From positions 1-63,201 of the forward strand of contig CACYZF010000013.1 in assembly GCA_902778895.1 (NCBI GenBank): a DNA stretch of 63,201 nucleotides, written 5' to 3'. The notes under the pieces were generated by a model. The model was not told the DNA's origin. It worked only from the letters and a program-made list of their open reading frames with translations, and did no database searches. Of this stretch, positions 9,145 through 17,509 are shown piece by piece; within the stretch, counting starts at the first letter, position 1; each line of letters begins with the position of its first letter. The position numbers and the translations under genes are program-made. This DNA comes from an uncultured bacterium. Its GTDB lineage: Bacteria > Verrucomicrobiota > Lentisphaeria > Victivallales > UBA1829.

Positions 9145-9396
9145 GCAACTGAATGTATTTAATATACCCCGGTTCCGCTAAAAATCAAGCGCGTTTTGAA
9201 GAAAAAACAGAAAAAAATGCCTTTTCGGAGCCTGAGGGGGAAAATGAGGTGAAAAACCGGCGCTCGTGCAGGTGTCATCAAGCAGGGGTTGAGCCCAAAA
9301 AAGGAATATGTCTGTTATTTCCGCCGCGCGACTTCGCCGAGGATTTCCGGCTTCGGGAGATTTCCGCGAGTTCGGACGGATTGTTTTCAAATTCAT

Positions 9397-10128
9397 TCAT
9401 GACTGCGTGTTCCGCTCCTTTTCGGCGGCCTGCTGATACGGCGTCCCCTCGAACGCGTCCGGCGCGATGTTCACGCCGGGCGGCAGTTCGACATCCGAGA
9501 GGGAGGAGCATCCGAGAAACGCCCCGATTCCGATCTCCGTCACGCCGTCCGGGATGCGGATTTTCTCCAATGCCGTGCAGCCGGCGAACGCGCCCCCGCC
9601 GATCGTCTTCAGACTGTCCGGGAGCTCGACGCGCTTCAGATTGACGCATCTGCGGAACGCCATGGGGTCGATCGTCTCCAAGCCATCCGGGAGCTCGATC
9701 GTCGTCAAATTGCAGCACTCCGAGAATGCGGATCGGCCGATTTTCTTCACACTGCCGGGGATCTCGACGCTACGGAGGAAGAGGCACCCGCTTTCAGGAA
9801 ACGCACTTTCGCCGATCTCCGTGATGCCGTCGGGGATCACGTAATGCCGGTACATCAGGTACGACTGCAGTTTCGGATGTTTTCCGCTTCGGAAGAAATC
9901 GTCGAAAACCGGATCGTACGGTTTGATCGAACCGGAATCGACGACGGTCGTCCCCGGCGGGATGCGGCAGACATGCACGAAATCGTCGATCCTGTACAGA
10001 AAATAGCACAAGAAGGAAAGCGCAATCAGGATAGCGGGATACAGGATCGCAGACCGCACACGGCGTTTCCGCTTCTTCGCGCGGAGCTGTTCTTCGGTTT
10101 CGGGACTAAGGTTCATCTCTTCGCTCAT
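9397..10128 (-). CDS. Membrane-anchored BspA-type leucine-rich repeat protein
   Basis: The 243-residue protein starts at MSEEMN, chosen because GGAG lies 10 nt upstream; a TTG further upstream would add eight residues. It has an Arg/Lys-rich cytoplasmic segment (KKRKRRVR), one transmembrane helix around residues 27-45, and then four to five LRR_5 (BspA/Treponema-type) repeats of the form F..C..L..I.IPDGVTEIG..AF. Such repeats usually form extracytoplasmic binding surfaces, in BspA for host matrix or other bacteria. The protein is short for the family and carries no C-terminal anchor, so it probably faces the periplasm. It appears to be transcribed alone from 10178-10205. Confidence 0.8.
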   Translation of the reverse strand: MSEEMNLSPETEEQLRAKKRKRRVRSAILYPAILIALSFLCYFLYRIDDFVHVCRIPPGTTVVDSGSIKPYDPVFDDFFRSGKHPKLQSYLMYRHYVIPDGITEIGESAFPESGCLFLRSVEIPGSVKKIGRSAFSECCNLTTIELPDGLETIDPMAFRRCVNLKRVELPDSLKTIGGGAFAGCTALEKIRIPDGVTEIGIGAFLGCSSLSDVELPPGVNIAPDAFEGTPYQQAAEKERNTQS

Positions 10129-10177
10129 GGGTTGTACTCCGTTTCGGATCAAGGCGGTTTCGTTTTTTTATAAAAAC

Positions 10178-10205
10178 AATATAATGCCCTTTATCCCGAA
10201 TGCAA
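10178..10205 (-). promoter_or_regulatory. Promoter of LRR protein gene
   Basis: Minus strand TTGCAT, a 16-nt spacer and TATATT, about 50 nt upstream of the chosen ATG. Confidence 0.55.
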
Positions 10206-10210
10206 GGCGA

Positions 10211-10256
10211 ACAAAAGAAAAAACCATGCCGGACGTTTTCGGGGCGTCCGGCATGG
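10211..10256 (-). terminator. Intrinsic terminator of GH115 gene
   Basis: A perfect 12-bp stem (10224-10235 with 10245-10256) with a 9-nt loop, followed on the minus strand by TTTTTTCTTTTG, 35 nt past the stop. Confidence 0.85.
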
Positions 10257-10290
10257 CGGAGGTTCAGCTGAATTCAGCGGGAAACCGATG

Positions 10291-13236
10291 TTATTTCGTC
10301 TTCACCGGGGTGCTGAATTTCGGTCCGAAGTAGGTCTGCGGGAGTCTGCCGGAGGAGATCACGATCTTCTCGACGACGACCGCCGGATCGACCATGTAGA
10401 TCTTGAGGGTGTGCGTGCCGACTTTCTCGACGTCGAGCTGCGTGCGCATCCTGCGGATGTTTTCCTTCACGTTCTGGTCCCAGTTGTTGCCGCCGGACTC
10501 GAAGGTCTGGCGATAGGATCCGCGCTGGACGTTCCCGTAAGCGTCGATCACGTTCGGCTTGGCGTCGTCGATGCCGACCGCCACGCGGAGGCCGCGGTCC
10601 GGGACGAAGTTCAGGGTCGGGGACGTGTAGAGCGTGATGTCGTACTTGCCGGGCTCGGAGATGTAGATCGGGTACTCCATGCTCGGGGCCTTGGTGTAAT
10701 CGGTGATGCTGTCGGCGGTCACGGGGAAGACGCACATGCCGCCGTCCGCGCGTCCGTAGTCCGGGATGAGCTTCCAGGTCACGTCGCCGACGGCGTTGAC
10801 CTTCGCGGGCTGTCCGGCGGGGATGGAGATCGGACCTGCGAGCGCGCCCCAGACGGTCTTTTCACCGTTCTTTGCGGCTGGAGCGTCGGCCTTGACGGCG
10901 GCGACGCGGATCTTCGCGGTGCCGTTCGGGCCGATGACTTCGATGTAACCGGCGTTTACGCCGTTCTGCGCCTTCGCCCAGTCGATCTCGACGTTCACGG
11001 GGACGTCGATCACGGAGGCGACGTCTTCGGTCACGTCGACCTTGATCCACGGTTCGGTGGTCTTGACCGTGAACTTTGCTTCCTTCGAACCGCGGCGGAA
11101 GACTTCGAACACGTGCTTGACGGGATTCCAGCTGTCGAACGTCGGGAGCATGAGCTCATCCTGCGAAGCCGGCCAGGCGTTTTCGTTGTTCTCGACGGCC
11201 ACGCCGATCTCGGAGACGTCCGGGACGTTCAGCTCGGTGAGGCGCGGCATCTGGTTGCTGTTCGGGGTATCCCAGCCGTTCTGCGAGGTGCCGATGTGGG
11301 GCTGGTCCATCATGTGGATCCACTTACCGCCGGCGATCTCGTTGTTGTAGACGTCGCCAAGCTTCTTGTCGTCTTCGAAGAGCTGGCGGGCGAAATGCGC
11401 GACCTCGTTGGCGGAGGCGCGGCCCTGACGCGCGTAGAGGCGGTTCTTGCCGGCATTGACCTGGAGTTCGGCGACCTGCGCGGAGGCCTTCACCGGGTGG
11501 TAGACAAGCTGGAAGAAGGCATCCTGGTATTCCTTCGGCATTTTCGCCTTGAGCGCTTCGGCGCGTTCGACGAGCTTCAGCCACGCTTCCACGACGCCGT
11601 CGGCCTCGCGGTCGTTGACTACGCTGAACGTGTTGGCGTCGAGGATTTCGGGCTTGCGCCAGGCGTTGTACTTCGCGTACTTCGAGACGATGTCCGCAAT
11701 CTCGACGGCGTGTTCTTCGCCGAACTGTTCCGTCGCCCATTTGATCATGTATTCGCCGATCTTGTCCTCCGTGATGGCGTCCGGATCATACGCGAACTTC
11801 AGCACGAAGTCGATCGGGATCTCCATCGGCTTCAGGTCGCCGGTGTTCAGAATCCAGAGCTTGTCCGCGCCCCAGCGGTAGGTCAGGTTCAGCTGTTCCC
11901 AGAGTTTCGGGACGGGGCTGACGTTCAGCCAGCGGTAGCTGTGGGGTCCGCCGACGTAGTCGACGTGGTAGTACATGCCGGCGCCGCCGGAACGCTTGCG
12001 CTCTTCCGGGGTGGGCAGACGGCGCACGTTGCCCCAGTTGTCGTCGCACCACAGGATGATGACGTCGTCGGGCACGCGCATGCCGCTGTCGTAGTAGTCC
12101 TGGACTTCCTTGTAGATGGCCCACATCTGCGGGACTTCGGAAGCGGGCTTTCCGTACGCCTCTTCGATCAGCGAGCGCTGGTCCTTGATGACGTCGGTCA
12201 GGATCTTGATGTTGTCTTCCATCTTGGAGCCGCGGCCGCCCATGGGCTCGTCGCCGTCGCCGCGCATGCCGATGGTCACGAGGTTGTCGTACTTGGCGTT
12301 GCGGGTAATGCCCTCTTTCCAGAAGTTGTAGAGGTTTTCCTTGTTGGTGTTGTAGTTCCACGCGCCGAGCTGGCGGTTGCGGTTGCGCTTCGTCCATTCC
12401 TCCTGGTTGCGCATCATGGGTTCATGGTGGCTGGTGCCCATCACGATGCCGTATTCGTCGGCGAGGCGCGGGTTCTCCGGATCGTCCTCGTTGAACGCCT
12501 TGCCCCACATCGCCGGCCACAGGTAATTGCCTTTGAGGCGGAGGATGAGTTCGAACATGTGGACGTACATCTTGGAGTTGATGCCGCCGAACTGGGCGCG
12601 CGCCCACGGCCCGAACGCCGGTTCCTCGTCGTTGATGAAGATGCCGCGGTATTTCACCTTCGGCGGTCCCTGTACGAACGCGCCGGGGACGATGAAGAGG
12701 GAGTCGTGCTTCTTCGCCGGGACGTCGGCCCACCAGTACCACGGGGAGACGCCGATCTTCTCGGAGATGTCGTAGATGCCGAAGATGGTGCCGCGCTTGT
12801 CGCTGCCCGCGACGACCAGGCTGCCGTCGACGGTCTGGATCAGGAACGATTCCCACTGGCCCTTGATCTTCGAGACGTCGATCTTCTTGTCGGCGATCAG
12901 GCTGTCGATGAGCTTGCTCTTGCCGATCGTGCCGACCACGACGGAGCCGGATTCGATCTTGTCGGTCGTGACGACTTCCGAGGCCTTGCCGGTGACTTTG
13001 CCGACGTCGTCGCCGAGGTCCTTTGCGGCGCGGATCACGCCCGCCCAGTCGGCGGAATCGACCAGAATCTTGGCGGAAGCGCCGTCCTTCGCGAGCTGGA
13101 ATGCGCCGGGCGCGCTGTCGAACATCACGTAGGGGGTGGCGGCTGCGCCCGTCTGCGACGGCTGCTGCGCGGAGACTTCCCGTGCGGCGGCCAGCGCGAG
13201 AACGCAGCAGGCGGAGAGAATGACTTTTTTCAGCAT
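10291..13236 (-). CDS. Secreted GH115 family alpha-glucuronidase
   Basis: The ~981-residue protein starts at MLKKVILS, chosen because GAGG lies 11 nt upstream; an in-frame ATG five codons earlier lacks an SD. A Sec signal peptide ends near REVSA. The rest matches glycoside hydrolase family 115: WYWWADVPAKK, KYRGIFINDEEPAFGPWA, the Trp-rich region LWPAMWGKAF, GTSHHEPMMRNQEEW, the acidic TIGMRGDGDEPMGG and WCDDNWGN near residue 400, then C-terminal beta domains. Family members remove (4-O-methyl)glucuronic acid from xylan side chains or related acidic glycans, usually in the periplasm or outside. The length is typical. The gene is transcribed divergently from a GH29 fucosidase and ends at a strong terminator, so it is monocistronic. 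The substrate is inferred from the family only. Confidence 0.93.
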   Translation of the reverse strand: MLKKVILSACCVLALAAAREVSAQQPSQTGAAATPYVMFDSAPGAFQLAKDGASAKILVDSADWAGVIRAAKDLGDDVGKVTGKASEVVTTDKIESGSVVVGTIGKSKLIDSLIADKKIDVSKIKGQWESFLIQTVDGSLVVAGSDKRGTIFGIYDISEKIGVSPWYWWADVPAKKHDSLFIVPGAFVQGPPKVKYRGIFINDEEPAFGPWARAQFGGINSKMYVHMFELILRLKGNYLWPAMWGKAFNEDDPENPRLADEYGIVMGTSHHEPMMRNQEEWTKRNRNRQLGAWNYNTNKENLYNFWKEGITRNAKYDNLVTIGMRGDGDEPMGGRGSKMEDNIKILTDVIKDQRSLIEEAYGKPASEVPQMWAIYKEVQDYYDSGMRVPDDVIILWCDDNWGNVRRLPTPEERKRSGGAGMYYHVDYVGGPHSYRWLNVSPVPKLWEQLNLTYRWGADKLWILNTGDLKPMEIPIDFVLKFAYDPDAITEDKIGEYMIKWATEQFGEEHAVEIADIVSKYAKYNAWRKPEILDANTFSVVNDREADGVVEAWLKLVERAEALKAKMPKEYQDAFFQLVYHPVKASAQVAELQVNAGKNRLYARQGRASANEVAHFARQLFEDDKKLGDVYNNEIAGGKWIHMMDQPHIGTSQNGWDTPNSNQMPRLTELNVPDVSEIGVAVENNENAWPASQDELMLPTFDSWNPVKHVFEVFRRGSKEAKFTVKTTEPWIKVDVTEDVASVIDVPVNVEIDWAKAQNGVNAGYIEVIGPNGTAKIRVAAVKADAPAAKNGEKTVWGALAGPISIPAGQPAKVNAVGDVTWKLIPDYGRADGGMCVFPVTADSITDYTKAPSMEYPIYISEPGKYDITLYTSPTLNFVPDRGLRVAVGIDDAKPNVIDAYGNVQRGSYRQTFESGGNNWDQNVKENIRRMRTQLDVEKVGTHTLKIYMVDPAVVVEKIVISSGRLPQTYFGPKFSTPVKTK

Positions 13237-13302
13237 GTTAAAATTCCTCATGTTGATGTAAAAAATTGACGAAAGGTTGTTTGTTTTATGTCAATCGCCC
13301 AT

Positions 13303-13331
13303 ACTATAATGCTTGATAATCATTTTTTCAA
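13303..13331 (-). promoter_or_regulatory. Promoter of GH115 gene
   Basis: Minus strand TTGAAA, a 17-nt spacer and TATAGT. The upstream GGAAACGATTTGAAA also occurs at the promoter of the M48 lipoprotein gene (20322-20350). Confidence 0.7.
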
Positions 13332-13449
13332 ATCGTTTCCGTTGCCTGTCAGGCTTTTTTTCGATATTTCCAGCGTTTTCGTTTCAGCACGGCGTGAACG
13401 GAACGTTTCTTTTTTCGCGTTAAGATTACGTTAATATGCGTTATAACGC

Positions 13450-13477
13450 TTGAAAATGCTTTTCGGGCGGATATATT
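13450..13477 (+). promoter_or_regulatory. Promoter of GH29 gene
   Basis: TTGAAA, a 16-nt spacer and TATATT, 53 nt upstream of the ATG. It lies in the 293-bp intergenic region shared with the divergent GH115 gene. Confidence 0.6.
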
Positions 13478-13529
13478 ATCGAATGTTTAGCAACTGAAAT
13501 ACCAAACCTCTCACAAAAGGAGTTCAACC

Positions 13530-15110
13530 ATGAAAAGCACGCTCAAACCGGCCGCGATCCTCTTCGCCGCGGCAGCCGTGTCCGCCCTGCCCTCCTGCGC
13601 GACGGAGGAACCGGCCGAACCGCTGTTCGAGCCCACGCTCGAATCCCTGGAGGCTCACTACCAGACCCCGGAATGGTTCAAGGACGCCAAGTTCGGCATT
13701 TTCGCGCACTGGGGCCCGCAGTGCGAACCCGAGTCCGGCGACTGGTACGCCCGGAACATGTACATCCCGAACGAATGGCAGTTCCGGCGCCATCAGGAGA
13801 AATACGGCGACCAGAAGAAGACCGGCTTCAAGGACATCATCCACATGTGGAAGGCGGAAAAATGGGATCCGCAGGACCTCGCGAAGCTCTTCAGCGGCAT
13901 GGGCGCAAAGTATGTGGTCTCCCTCGCGAACCATCACGACAACTTCGACATGTGGGACAGCAAGTATCAGGAATGGAACTCCGTCCGACTCGGCCCGGAA
14001 CGCGACATCGCGAAGGAATGGAAGAAGGCCGTGCAGGGCGCGGGCTTGCACTGGGGCGCCAGCATTCACGCCTCGCACGCATGGTGCTGGTACGAGCCCT
14101 CGCGCAACTACGACGGCCTGCTGAAAAAGGAAGACGGCACGGGCACCTGGTGGGGCGAAATGGGCCTTGATCCGCAGGAACTCTACGCACAGAACCATGA
14201 GGCGTCGCCCGACAACCGCCACTGGGACTGGGATCCGAACCGCGTCGTGCCGCCCTCGCAGGAATACCGCGACAAGTTCATGAAGCGCCATAAACAGTTC
14301 ATCGACGACTACGAACCGGAGATCGTCTACTACGACGACACCGTGATGCCGTTCTATCCCACGTTCAACGACGGCGTCGAGCTGACCGCATACTACTACA
14401 ACACCATGCTGAAGAAGCACCACGGCAAACAGGAAGTCGTGGCCTGCGGCAAGGTCCTGAACGAGGAACAGCGCAAGGCCATGGTCTGGGACGTCGAACG
14501 CGGCATGCCCGGCGGCATGGTCACCCCGTACTGGCAGACCGACACCTGCATCGGCTCCTGGCACTATGACCGCGGCATCTACGACCGCAACGGCTACAAA
14601 TCCGCCGAGACCGTGATCCGCATGCTCATCGACATCGTCAGCAAGGGCGGCAATCTGCTCCTCAGCGTGCCCATCCGCGCGGACGGCACCGTGGACGAGA
14701 AGGAACGCGTGACCTGCGCCGGCATCGGCGACTGGATGAAGATCAACGGCGAGGGCATCTACGGCACGCGCACCTGGAAGAAATTCGGTTCCGGCCCGCA
14801 GGCCGAGGGCCCCGGCGAACGCCTCAACGCGCAGGGATTCAACGAAGGCCGCGGCAAGCCTGCCACAGCCGAAGACCTCCGCTACACCACGAAGGACGGC
14901 AACCTCTACGTCTTCACGCTCGTCGTCCCGAAGCCCGGCGCGAAGATCACCGTCCCCGACCTCGATACCAAGGTCAAAAAAGTCACGCTCCTCGGTTCCT
15001 CCAAGGATGTGAAATGGACGAACGACGGATCCACGCTCACCATCGACGCCCCTGAAGCCGATCCGAACCTGAAGATCGCCCTCTGCTTCAAGGTCGAATT
15101 CGACAAGTGA
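13530..15110 (+). CDS. Lipoprotein GH29 family alpha-L-fucosidase
   Basis: A 526-residue enzyme with AAAAGGAG upstream of the ATG. The N-terminus is a lipoprotein signal with lipobox SALPSC (Cys 23), so it should be anchored at a membrane and act outside the cytoplasm. GH29 features are FGIFAHWGPQ near residue 55, the substrate-binding LANHHDNFDMWDS near 132-143, and EIVYYDDT near 264-271, whose first Asp aligns with the family nucleophile. The general acid cannot be assigned by eye. The C-terminal ~110 residues look like the usual beta-sandwich domain. GH29 enzymes release L-fucose from host mucin or plant and algal glycans. The gene is divergent from a GH115 alpha-glucuronidase, which suggests shared use of a complex acidic glycan. 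Confidence 0.92.
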   Translation: MKSTLKPAAILFAAAAVSALPSCATEEPAEPLFEPTLESLEAHYQTPEWFKDAKFGIFAHWGPQCEPESGDWYARNMYIPNEWQFRRHQEKYGDQKKTGFKDIIHMWKAEKWDPQDLAKLFSGMGAKYVVSLANHHDNFDMWDSKYQEWNSVRLGPERDIAKEWKKAVQGAGLHWGASIHASHAWCWYEPSRNYDGLLKKEDGTGTWWGEMGLDPQELYAQNHEASPDNRHWDWDPNRVVPPSQEYRDKFMKRHKQFIDDYEPEIVYYDDTVMPFYPTFNDGVELTAYYYNTMLKKHHGKQEVVACGKVLNEEQRKAMVWDVERGMPGGMVTPYWQTDTCIGSWHYDRGIYDRNGYKSAETVIRMLIDIVSKGGNLLLSVPIRADGTVDEKERVTCAGIGDWMKINGEGIYGTRTWKKFGSGPQAEGPGERLNAQGFNEGRGKPATAEDLRYTTKDGNLYVFTLVVPKPGAKITVPDLDTKVKKVTLLGSSKDVKWTNDGSTLTIDAPEADPNLKIALCFKVEFDK

Positions 15111-15143
15111 TCCGCGATCGCGGACATTTTTCCGAAACGCAAC

Positions 15144-15182
15144 GGGCCGCCCGGAACAAACCGGGCGGCCCGAACTTTTTTT
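15144..15182 (+). terminator. Intrinsic terminator of GH29 gene
   Basis: An 11-bp perfect stem (15144-15154 with 15161-15171), a 6-nt loop, then AACTTTTTTT. Confidence 0.9.
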
Positions 15183-15199
15183 GAGGGAAAAAGCTCAGC

Positions 15200-16084
15200 T
15201 TATTTCTTCACGAGGGACCAGTCGGACCAGCTGCCGACGGCGCGTCCCTGCCAGCCGAGGCCGTCGGAACCGCCGTAGCTCTCGGCGAGCTTGTGGAAAC
15301 GCGTCGGGATCGTCTGCATCCAGTTGTTCGTCACGACATGGCCGTCGACGTACAGGATCGGCGGCGCGCCTTTGTGACGGGACTTGTCGTCGCGGACGGT
15401 GCCGAGTTCGCCGATACTCGTATCGTTTTCACGGATACGCAGGTGGTACGCGTTGACCGTTTCAAATTCCTCGCTGTTGTTGGACCTGCCCGGCTGGTGG
15501 TTCGGTCCCCAGTGGTCGGTGATCAGGATCAGGTCGGACGGCCGAAGCGGATCGTTGAGGCGGCTGTTCACGAGCTTCGGATCGGCCAGAGCGTCGCCCG
15601 CATTGCTGCCGTTGGAACCTTCCTTGTACTTCATCGTACCGCCCCGGACGGGGTTGTTGCGGCCATAGCTGGCGGTTGCGCCCGTGGACGAGTCGCTGGG
15701 GCACTTGAAGACTTTCACCATGTTCATGCCGGTCGCATTCAGGCATTCCTCACGTTTTTTCTGGTCGGGTTTCCCACTCTGATCACCGGCGAGATAATCG
15801 TTGGAATTCTCGCTGCCGTCCTTCATGCCGCCGTTCGCATTCAGGAGGTCGCGGTACCAGGTCTGCCAGTTGGAAATCACGCTGAGCTTCTGGTTGTTGT
15901 TCTGCGCGTACTGGCTGACGTACACGCCGAGGTTCTTCTGGTTTGCCAGACACTGCGCCCGTCTCGCGCTTTCACGGGCGGAACGGAGCGCGGGAAACAG
16001 GATTCCGGCCAGGATCACGATGACGGCGATCACGACCAGCAGTTCGATCAGGGAATAACAGCGATATCGGGGATGTTGTTTCAT
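15200..16084 (-). CDS. Pseudopilin-like secreted protein (type II secretion N-methylation motif)
   Basis: A 294-residue protein with AAAGGA 9 nt upstream of the ATG. The N-terminus has the prepilin-type segment YSLIELLVVIAVIVILAGIL followed by ALRSARESARRAQCLANQKNLG, as in the large H-X9-DG / DUF1559-type families of Lentisphaerae and Planctomycetes. Near the C-terminus, LYVDGHVVTNN resembles the DGH motif of those families. The residue before the hydrophobic stretch is Cys, not the Gly normally required by prepilin peptidase. These proteins are thought to be held in the inner membrane by the pilin helix with a globular periplasmic domain; their function is unknown. A paralogue lies just upstream at 16550-17356. 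Confidence 0.85.
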   Translation of the reverse strand: MKQHPRYRCYSLIELLVVIAVIVILAGILFPALRSARESARRAQCLANQKNLGVYVSQYAQNNNQKLSVISNWQTWYRDLLNANGGMKDGSENSNDYLAGDQSGKPDQKKREECLNATGMNMVKVFKCPSDSSTGATASYGRNNPVRGGTMKYKEGSNGSNAGDALADPKLVNSRLNDPLRPSDLILITDHWGPNHQPGRSNNSEEFETVNAYHLRIRENDTSIGELGTVRDDKSRHKGAPPILYVDGHVVTNNWMQTIPTRFHKLAESYGGSDGLGWQGRAVGSWSDWSLVKK

Positions 16085-16155
16085 AGAGGAATCCTTTCTG
16101 AGCGGGGGCTTCGCAAAAAATGGAATCTCGGATTATGTTTGGCGTTATCTCTTTC

Positions 16156-16183
16156 ACTATACCACACTTTTTAGAAAATTCAA
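16156..16183 (-). promoter_or_regulatory. Promoter of pseudopilin-like gene
   Basis: Minus strand TTGAAT, a 16-nt spacer and TATAGT preceded by GTGTGG. Confidence 0.6.
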
Positions 16184-16213
16184 GCATTCTTTCCGGTTTT
16201 TCGGGAAAAGCCG

Positions 16214-16408
16214 TCAGTGCTTCCAGCCGTTCCGTTCATAGAAAATGTGCGGCCAGCGGAGGACCAAGTGGACGGCGAGCGCGCTGCGCAGGAACCAATT
16301 GAGCGTGACCAGATCGTCGAACCACACCTCGGCGATGACAAATGCGATGATGTTGAGCACGAGGATGGTGTTAAGCATCCAGTCTTTGGAAATGTAAGGT
16401 ATCTTCAT
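16214..16408 (-). CDS. Small membrane protein, 64 residues
   Basis: The gene begins MKIPYISKDW and is preceded by AGGGGG with suitable spacing. Two hydrophobic stretches (about residues 12-28 and 39-51) suggest a two-helix membrane hairpin; the tail is YERNGWKH. I recognise no family. It lies between two pseudopilin-like genes on the same strand, with 141 bp to the upstream one, so it may be co-transcribed with it. Its small size leaves some doubt that it is translated, but the SD and amphipathic layout favour a real gene. Confidence 0.5.
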   Translation of the reverse strand: MKIPYISKDWMLNTILVLNIIAFVIAEVWFDDLVTLNWFLRSALAVHLVLRWPHIFYERNGWKH

Positions 16409-16549
16409 TTCATCTGCCCCCTTGCGGCCATTCCTTCTTCCGGATGCAGATCAGCGTGAAATGATAATGCGCGGAACGCCTCGCACCGGAGAAGGACTCC
16501 TGTCTGTGGCGGATTCCGCGCATCCCAACCCCCCTCCTGAAAACCCCTG

Positions 16550-17356
16550 TTATTTTTTCTTCAGGATCGGGTCGTCGGACCAGCTGCCGTAGGCGTGTCC
16601 GGTCCAGTTCATGTTGTCCTTGATCTCCTGGACGGAATAGCCTTTCACGGTGGCCTTGTAGTCGACCGCTGTCACGTGATTGTCGACGTAGAGGACGGGC
16701 GAGGTGCCTTTGTGGCGCGAACCGTATTTGTCGTAGTCGCCGGCTTCGCGGTCGTTACGCAGATTGAACGCGTTCACGGTGTCGAATTCGCCGCCGTTCG
16801 GCCATGCGCCCAGGCTGGAGTCGTTCTTGGTCGTCTCGCCGGGCGTGTGGTTGTCGGACCAGCGGTCGGCGATGAGAATGAGGTCGGACGGAGTCTTCAC
16901 GACATTGATTCGGCTGGCCACGAGGCGCGCCGAACTGTCCTTCTTGAGCGTCCAGCCGCCGCTCGGGTCGTTGCGGCCGTAGCTCGCGGTCCCCTTGGTG
17001 ATGTCGGCCGCGCACTTGAAGACCTTGGCGATGCCCTGCCCCGTCGCGTCCAGATTGTCCTTGCTGACGTGGGAGCCGCCTTCGTTTTTATAGACGCCGC
17101 CGTTCGCCAGGACGATCCGCTTGTACCAGTTGTTGTAGCTCTCAAGCAGATTGAGCGTCTGTTTATTGTTGAGCGCGTACTGCTGGACGTAGAGGCCGAG
17201 GTTCTTTTCGTTGTTGATGCAGCCGGCCTTCTTGGCGGTCTCGCGGGCGGAACGAAGCGCGGGCAGCAGCATGGCCGCCAGGATCGCGATGATGGCGATC
17301 ACGATAAGAAGCTCGATGAGCGTGAAATGACGTTTTGCAAAACGTTTGATAGTCAT
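16550..17356 (-). CDS. Pseudopilin-like secreted protein, paralogue
   Basis: A 268-residue protein starting [17 protein letters not shown], chosen because the prepilin motif must be N-terminal; the open frame extends 46 codons further upstream through AT-rich promoter sequence. The hydrophobic helix [19 protein letters not shown] is followed by [35 protein letters not shown], closely parallel to the neighbour at 15200-16084. It also has [21 protein letters not shown] and LYVDNHVTA. The residue before Phe is His, not Gly. The two genes are clearly duplicates sharing a fold, probably inner-membrane-anchored with a periplasmic domain. Confidence 0.85.
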   Translation of the reverse strand: MTIKRFAKRHFTLIELLIVIAIIAILAAMLLPALRSARETAKKAGCINNEKNLGLYVQQYALNNKQTLNLLESYNNWYKRIVLANGGVYKNEGGSHVSKDNLDATGQGIAKVFKCAADITKGTASYGRNDPSGGWTLKKDSSARLVASRINVVKTPSDLILIADRWSDNHTPGETTKNDSSLGAWPNGGEFDTVNAFNLRNDREAGDYDKYGSRHKGTSPVLYVDNHVTAVDYKATVKGYSVQEIKDNMNWTGHAYGSWSDDPILKKK

Positions 17357-17414
17357 TTTTCCCGGTAGTCCTTTATATTGAGCAAGAATGATTTTTTTGA
17401 AAAAAACATCTTTA

Positions 17415-17443
17415 AATATAATCCATAACAGGTGTTTTTTCAA
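17415..17443 (-). promoter_or_regulatory. Promoter of second pseudopilin-like gene
   Basis: Minus strand TTGAAA, a 17-nt spacer and TATATT, 59 nt upstream of the chosen ATG. Confidence 0.65.
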
Positions 17444-17509
17444 GCATTTTCCCGAACTGAAGTTAAGGAAAAGGCAAACGTCCCGCGCCGTCATGGCGCT
17501 CCAAAGCCG

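Noticed and set aside
10288..13269. Plus-strand frame of 993 codons opposite the GH115 gene
   Set aside because: It is an antisense shadow of a clear glycosidase gene, caused by strong GC bias at third positions.
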